Assembly (NCBI GenBank): GCA_002742885.1
Contig: PDOO01000011.1
Location: 1 to 32,250, forward strand
Direction of reading: 5' to 3'
Length of the DNA stretch: 32,250 nucleotides
Origin: Candidatus Cloacimonadota bacterium
Lineage (GTDB): Bacteria > Cloacimonadota > Cloacimonadia > Cloacimonadales > GCA-2742885
Shown here piece after piece: positions 27,941 through 32,250 of this stretch (positions are counted from its first letter, which is position 1; the number at the start of each line of letters is the position of its first letter). Both the position numbers and the translations under genes were made by a program. The notes below the pieces were generated by a model. That model ran no database searches and was not told the DNA's origin. It was given only the letters and a program-made list of their open reading frames with translations.

Positions 27941-28321
27941 TTAATCTCTCCTTATTTTATATTATTTTATTTTTTTTGCTTATTAGAAATTTGTATCATA
28001 AGTTTTAAAACCCTTTCATCTTGTCAAGATGTTTTAAATCCGGGACTTTTTAATTTTAAAATATTTGCAACATAGAGCTTTTGAACTTCCAGCTTGCGAT
28101 TATTCTTAATTGATTTCCTTGCACAATTTCAGAAAAAATCAGGACTTTTTCGAAACCTGAAAATATTCATGATTTAAACCGATTTTCCATAATTCTGCAG
28201 AAATTATCTGCATTTTAATTTTACAGATATGCATAAAAATATTTTTCAATGCGCAATAATAAATTGCCTGTAAAATATCTTTATGTGATCAAAATTAAAT
28301 TTCAACAGCATTATTCATACG
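27941..28321. other. 381-base intergenic region upstream of the COX24-like gene
   Basis: No plausible coding frame or tRNA is visible. A minus-strand TTGACA at 28022-28027 points to the COX24-like gene, with TATGAT at 27995-28000, but the 21-base spacer is too long for a standard promoter. The part from about 28120 to 28270 has several short inverted repeats, for example TCAGG/CCTGA and ATCTG/CAGAT. Confidence 0.4.
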
Positions 28322-28963
28322 CTAACGTTGAAAAACATTGTTCTGTCTGATTTCCATATAAATTAAAAAAAATTGAGATATTTTGTATTTAGCATACCAT
28401 TTTTCAACGTCTATTTCACCTTGCGAAATCTCACAATAACCTAAATATCCTTTATCAGGATCTCTGTTAGGAGGCGTTATCAATGCTATTTGAAAAGGTT
28501 TATTAAGTTCAAATTCAATTCCTTCAGCAATATTAATTTTTCTTAAGCTAAAGTCTCCGTCTTTAAACTTGCTTTTTACGGCAAATATTTTTTTATTCAT
28601 AAATTTAGGGAAAAAGAAACCTATTTTTTCATAATTCAAAATATTTTGCGCTATTAAACTGAATTGGAAATCAGAGTCTATCTTGGGCAATCTTTCTTTT
28701 TCGGTGTCCGCAACAATCGATTCTTTAAATAATTTTCCGTCTTGGTATTCTTTAATAATCAATATATAGTCTTTTCCGTTTAAGTATTTTTTATCATTCT
28801 CGTTTAAGGAAAATTTTAATTTTTCAATCCCTTGAAAATAATTCATTTGTATTTCTTCATTTTCTTTCGGGAAATCGTAATCTGCTTTCAGTTCAAATCT
28901 TTCCTGAGCTTGCAAAAACAATAAAATTGAAGTAAATATTAAAGCGAAAACGATTATTTTCAT
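28322..28963 (-). CDS. Exported protein of unknown function
   Basis: A 213-residue protein with no family that I recognise. The signal peptide MKIIVFALIFTSILLFLQAQ is clear, with a cleavage site after 'LQA'. The frame is open ten codons further upstream (to 28993), but AAGG lies six bases before the ATG at 28963, which also starts the signal peptide directly, so that start is chosen. The mature part is soluble and beta-like, with 'DYILIIKEYQDGKLFKES' and 'FQIALITPPNRDPDKG'; it has one Cys. It has no close neighbour in an operon: 180 bases separate it from the lipoprotein gene upstream. A periplasmic or surface role is inferred. Confidence 0.7.
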   Translation of the reverse strand: MKIIVFALIFTSILLFLQAQERFELKADYDFPKENEEIQMNYFQGIEKLKFSLNENDKKYLNGKDYILIIKEYQDGKLFKESIVADTEKERLPKIDSDFQFSLIAQNILNYEKIGFFFPKFMNKKIFAVKSKFKDGDFSLRKINIAEGIEFELNKPFQIALITPPNRDPDKGYLGYCEISQGEIDVEKWYAKYKISQFFLIYMEIRQNNVFQR

Positions 28964-29142
28964 CTTATGCCTTAAATACAAAGTAAGTTTCATCAGATAA
29001 TGTTGTTTCCCTTTTAGTTAAATTGCATGACTAATATTTTTTTATAATAAATACTGTTTTATTGTCTTTCAATAACTGATAATTTATATTGCCGATTCAT
29101 TTCGAAAAAGGTAAAAAAACGGAAATAAATCCTTAAATAAAT

Positions 29143-29724
29143 TTAATCATAATACTCATAATCGGGACATGATGCAATTTTATCTACATAAATAACTTCA
29201 CCGCGCTCAGGGTTTAATTTCAAAATAACCCTGGCAAAAGAAGCCTCTCTTTTTAAAAATGAAGCGTTAAAATAAATTTTTTGCCATTCATCGGTTAAAG
29301 TAACATTCTTCTTATATTCGCTTAAATTTTTACCGTCTTTGTTAAACACAACCAGAGAAAATCTTATTTTGGAACCCAGCAATTTATTAGACTTAAAAAA
29401 TCCTTCATTGTAATAGGACGTATTTTTGTTAACTTCAAAGGCATCTGAAATCAATACTTTACTTTTAGGGTTTTCTCTTACTGCCAATGAAGAATTTCCT
29501 TCACATTTTTCTGAGGAAGTACAAGAGAAAAAAGATTTATCGGAATCCAGAGAAACCCATCCCAAAGGGACATTATCTTCATTAAATTTTTCAAAACCTC
29601 CGTTAAAAACAAGGTTTGTCATATCCTCTACATTTCTTTTTCTTATACTTATTGAAGAACCGAAGACACATGCTCCTGTAATTAAAACCGAGATGAGCAG
29701 TAAAAACAACCAAAAATATCTCAT
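29143..29724 (-). CDS. Lipoprotein with a carbohydrate-binding-module-like fold
   Basis: A 193-residue lipoprotein with lipobox ITGAC (Cys19). The mature part starts 'NLVFNGGFEKF...PLGWVS' and includes 'DEWQKIYFNASF' and 'VILKLNPERGEVIYVDKI', a pattern typical of jelly-roll CBM4/9-like domains ('NGgFE...W...'). The frame reaches back to 29769, inside rodA, but GAGG at 29731-29734 sits six bases before the ATG at 29724, which begins the signal peptide. It follows the rodA stop after 17 bases, so it is in the mrdA-rodA operon. A role in binding glycan near the cell wall machinery is inferred. Confidence 0.75.
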   Translation of the reverse strand: MRYFWLFLLLISVLITGACVFGSSISIRKRNVEDMTNLVFNGGFEKFNEDNVPLGWVSLDSDKSFFSCTSSEKCEGNSSLAVRENPKSKVLISDAFEVNKNTSYYNEGFFKSNKLLGSKIRFSLVVFNKDGKNLSEYKKNVTLTDEWQKIYFNASFLKREASFARVILKLNPERGEVIYVDKIASCPDYEYYD

Positions 29725-29741
29725 ATTTATCCTCTTTATTT

Positions 29742-30959
29742 TTATCTTAATAATGATTTTTGTGAGCAATACTTCAAAAACATTGCAAAGGCAATAGAAT
29801 TAACCAGCAGATTAGATCCGCCGTAACTTATAAACGGTAAAGCAATTCCAGTTGTCGGAACAAGCCCTGTATTCATACCGATATTTATAAAAATCTGAAA
29901 AACAATATAAGTTACGATACCGTAAGAAGCTATTTTGTACTCTCTTACTTTAAAGTCTGAAATTTTGACAAGAACTCTTTGCAAAAAAAGAAAAAAAAGA
30001 ATAATCAAAACGCTTGCTCCGACAAATCCTGCTTCTTCTCCTATCACAGAAAAGATAAAATCAGTGTGATTTTCAGGCAAGAATTCAAGATTTTTTTGCG
30101 TTCCGTTTAAAAGACCTTTTCCCCAAAACATACCTGATCCGATGGAAATTTTTGCTTGAATTACCTGATAACCTGCTCCCAAAGGATCAAGACGAGGATC
30201 CAGAAACGTTAAAATCCTTTTCTGCTGATAAGATTTTAAATTATTCCAAAAAACAGGAGTCAGGAAAAAAATGAAAACATTGAACAAACAAGATACATAA
30301 ATAAGCAAATATGACAATCTTTTTTTGAAAAGATAAAAAAACAAGAAAGACGCATAAATCAAAAATAACCATCCGTTAAATGATAAAAATATGCTTAACA
30401 GAGGACTTATCAAAATAACAACATAAAATAAAGGAAGTCCGGCAGCAATCATTATCCCTAAAGCAATAACCATCATAGTTACAGACATGCCGAGATCAGG
30501 CTCAGCCAAAATCAACAAAACCGGCAAAGCGAAAACGGAAAAAGATCTGAGAATTATTTTAAATTCAGATAAATGACTGTCAGACAGAATCTTTGCGGCA
30601 AACAGAATAGTTGATAATTTTGCAAATTCCGAGGGCTGCATACTTACGGGACCGAAGACAAGCCAGCGATGCGACCCGTTTATGGCAGGGGAAAAAATAA
30701 CCGCAAACAAAAACAAACACGATATAACATAAGACGGCATAATCAAAGCATCAATTACCGGATAAGGAATGCGATAAACGATAAAAACCGCCAAAGCGGA
30801 AAATAAAACAAAAATAATCTGTTTAATATAAAAAGTTTTGACATGAGGCAAATCGTCTCCTGCTTTAGAATAAGATGCCGAATAAACAGCGACAACTCCG
30901 TAAAGAACCAAAGCAATCCATAAGACAATAAACCAAATATCTATCTTTTTGCCAAACAT
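29742..30959 (-). CDS. rodA: Rod shape-determining protein RodA (peptidoglycan glycosyltransferase)
   Basis: A 405-residue SEDS protein with about ten membrane segments. It polymerises lipid II into glycan strands for lateral wall growth in partnership with PBP2. Signature motifs: 'LAEPDLGMSVTM' with the conserved Asp, 'FIFSVIGEEAGFVGA', and 'TGLVPTTGIALPFISYGGSNLL'. Motif 'SYQQKRILTFLDPRLDPLG' is the usual loop before 'GYQVIQAKISIGSG'. GGAGG stands seven to eight bases before the ATG, and the gene follows mrdA after 33 bases. The choice of RodA over FtsW rests on the mrdA neighbour. Confidence 0.95.
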   Translation of the reverse strand: MFGKKIDIWFIVLWIALVLYGVVAVYSASYSKAGDDLPHVKTFYIKQIIFVLFSALAVFIVYRIPYPVIDALIMPSYVISCLFLFAVIFSPAINGSHRWLVFGPVSMQPSEFAKLSTILFAAKILSDSHLSEFKIILRSFSVFALPVLLILAEPDLGMSVTMMVIALGIMIAAGLPLFYVVILISPLLSIFLSFNGWLFLIYASFLFFYLFKKRLSYLLIYVSCLFNVFIFFLTPVFWNNLKSYQQKRILTFLDPRLDPLGAGYQVIQAKISIGSGMFWGKGLLNGTQKNLEFLPENHTDFIFSVIGEEAGFVGASVLIILFFLFLQRVLVKISDFKVREYKIASYGIVTYIVFQIFINIGMNTGLVPTTGIALPFISYGGSNLLVNSIAFAMFLKYCSQKSLLR

Positions 30960-30992
30960 AAAAAAATCCTCCGGATTTTAATCAAAAATCAT

Positions 30993-32250
30993 TTATTTAT
31001 TATCAAAATAAAATTCTATCAATTTTTTGGCAATAGGGGCAGCCGTCTTTCCTCCGCCTCCGCCGTTTTCGACAAACACGGTAAAAGAAATTTCCGGCTT
31101 CATGTTTTTGCCTGCAAAACCGCAAAACCAGGCATGAGTGTCTCCGGAATGATTCTCGGCGGACCCTGATTTTCCCCAAACATCAATACCTTTCAATTTT
31201 GCTCTTCGCCCCGTACCTTTTTCGGAATTTACCACAGCATACAAGGATTTATTTATTATGACTATATCTTTTTCCGAAGCCGGCAATCTTTTTTCCTCAG
31301 GGACAAAAAGTCTTGCATGGTCAGATTCGGAAAGAGACTCATACAAGAAATGAGGCTGAATCCATATACCTTTATTTCCCAACGCATTGTAATAAGCGCA
31401 CATCTGCAAAGGAGTAACCAGAATAGCCCCTTGACCGATTGAAAGATTAATCAAATCTCCCAAAGAAGTATTTCGTCCGCTCTTATCGTGGGAATAATCG
31501 GAAGGGAAAAAACCGGGCTGCTCCGAACTTATATCAACCCCGGAAGCTACCGTCAAAAAATTACTCTCCGTATAATCGGCAATATCCTCCAAATCATAAT
31601 CTTTTATGACTTCGTAAAAATAAGTGTCGCAGGAATATTGCAAAGCAGTATGAAGATTTACATTACCGTGTCCGCTTCCCAACCAGCATTTAAAGAATCT
31701 GTTTCCGACTTGAAGTCCTCCTGAGCAATTAAATTTGTCTTTATAGGGATCAATTTTGCCTGTTCTCAAAATCATGGTTCCTATCACCGGTTTAAAAACC
31801 GATCCCGGAGGATAAGTTCCCATTACGCAACGATCAAACATCGGTTTGTCCGGGTTGTTGTTCAAAATATCCCAATCTTCTTTTGAAAGCTTTCCCGTAA
31901 ATATATTGGGGTCAAACTCGGGATATCCCTCATAACTTAAAATACCGCCTGTTTTTATATCCATAACAATAAGGGCGCCTTTCTGCCCCTTTTTAAAAAG
32001 AGTTCGGCAATACTGTTGAAAATCATTATCTATAGTAAGAATTAAGTCTTCTCCGTTTCTTACCGTATCCGCCACGGAATTTTCAAAAAATCCCAAATTT
32101 CTGCCCTTGGCATCCACCTGCAGGATATTATATCCGATTTTTCCTCTCAGCCTTTCCTCATATTTTTTTTCCAGTCCGCTTTTACCGACTTTGGAATTTC
32201 GTTCATAATCAAATTCATCTTCATATTGCCATGAAAATTCATCTATAAAT
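30993..32250 (-). CDS. mrdA: Penicillin-binding protein 2 (MrdA), N terminus off the window
   Basis: A transpeptidase fragment of about 419 codons with an open frame through the right edge; a GTG at 32117 is internal and not the start. The pedestal domain includes 'KSGLEKKYEERLRGKIG', typical of PBP2. The transpeptidase domain has the SxxK motif SVFK (Ser codon 31800-31802, Lys codon 31791-31793), 'YSCDTYFYEV' at the SxN site, and 'WGKSGSAEN' at the KTG site. The SxN motif reads SCD, as in many PBP2 proteins. It cross-links peptidoglycan for cell elongation with RodA, whose gene follows. About a third of the protein is missing from the window. Confidence 0.95.
   Translation of the reverse strand, partial: FIDEFSWQYEDEFDYERNSKVGKSGLEKKYEERLRGKIGYNILQVDAKGRNLGFFENSVADTVRNGEDLILTIDNDFQQYCRTLFKKGQKGALIVMDIKTGGILSYEGYPEFDPNIFTGKLSKEDWDILNNNPDKPMFDRCVMGTYPPGSVFKPVIGTMILRTGKIDPYKDKFNCSGGLQVGNRFFKCWLGSGHGNVNLHTALQYSCDTYFYEVIKDYDLEDIADYTESNFLTVASGVDISSEQPGFFPSDYSHDKSGRNTSLGDLINLSIGQGAILVTPLQMCAYYNALGNKGIWIQPHFLYESLSESDHARLFVPEEKRLPASEKDIVIINKSLYAVVNSEKGTGRRAKLKGIDVWGKSGSAENHSGDTHAWFCGFAGKNMKPEISFTVFVENGGGGGKTAAPIAKKLIEFYFDNK

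Noticed and set aside
27995-28027. TTGACA...TATGAT as a promoter for the COX24-like gene
   Set aside because: Both hexamers are good, but the 21-base spacer is outside the usual 16-18 range, so it is not listed as a promoter.
31488-31724. 78-residue plus-strand ORF within mrdA
   Set aside because: It is antisense to the PBP2 transpeptidase domain and has no ribosome site or domain.

Overview
The window is AT-rich bacterial DNA, roughly one third G+C by eye, densely coded on both strands with clear GGAG/GAGG ribosome binding sites. It looks like the chromosome of a Gram-negative anaerobe-like bacterium of the FCB side of the tree; Candidatus Cloacimonadota is my best guess. The grounds are: secreted proteins ending in C-terminal sorting modules (one with a 'FPNPYNN' start, one FlgD-like with 'YWNGEDSEGN'), several lipoproteins, a rod-shape pair mrdA-rodA, a 31-residue COX24-like ribosomal protein of the kind known from Bacteroidetes, and an epimerase-type threonine dehydrogenase. 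The lineage call is inference. I saw no tRNA, rRNA, CRISPR array, prophage or insertion sequence.

Layout. 1-6036 (minus strand): the N-terminal part of an AAA-ATPase/PD-(D/E)XK-type protein running off the left edge, a large exported transglutaminase-like protein, a MATE exporter and a sialidase lipoprotein. 6341-7618 (+): a secreted beta-propeller protein, followed by a bidirectional terminator and, convergently, a permease with a C-terminal heavy-metal domain (7696-8988). 9206-14168 (minus): the heat-shock operon hrcA-grpE-dnaK-dnaJ. Its promoter is readable and is flanked or overlapped by two CIRCE-like operators, so HrcA very probably represses its own operon.

14483-19816 (+): two envelope-glycan genes, a GT-C-like membrane glycosyltransferase with C-terminal TPRs and a 1029-residue protein carrying two CDP-glycerol-glycerophosphotransferase-type domains around a degenerate GT2-like segment. 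A sigma-54-type -24/-12 element lies just upstream. 20026-22834 (+): tdh, acpS and kbl, with a small Cys/His protein at the end. tdh and kbl together convert threonine to glycine plus acetyl-CoA; the acpS between them loads acyl carrier protein. 22911-23996 (+) is an SGNH-hydrolase lipoprotein whose 3' end overlaps a convergent B12-binding radical SAM gene (23938-25626, minus).

25695-32250 (minus): a secreted cyclophilin with a sorting tail, recO, the 31-residue ribosomal protein gene (27845-27940) with its own terminator, two exported proteins of unknown function, and rodA and mrdA (PBP2, cut by the right edge), which build the lateral cell wall. The least ordinary items are the double glycerophosphotransferase fusion with its sigma-54 site, the two-operator heat-shock promoter, and acpS placed inside a threonine-catabolism operon.
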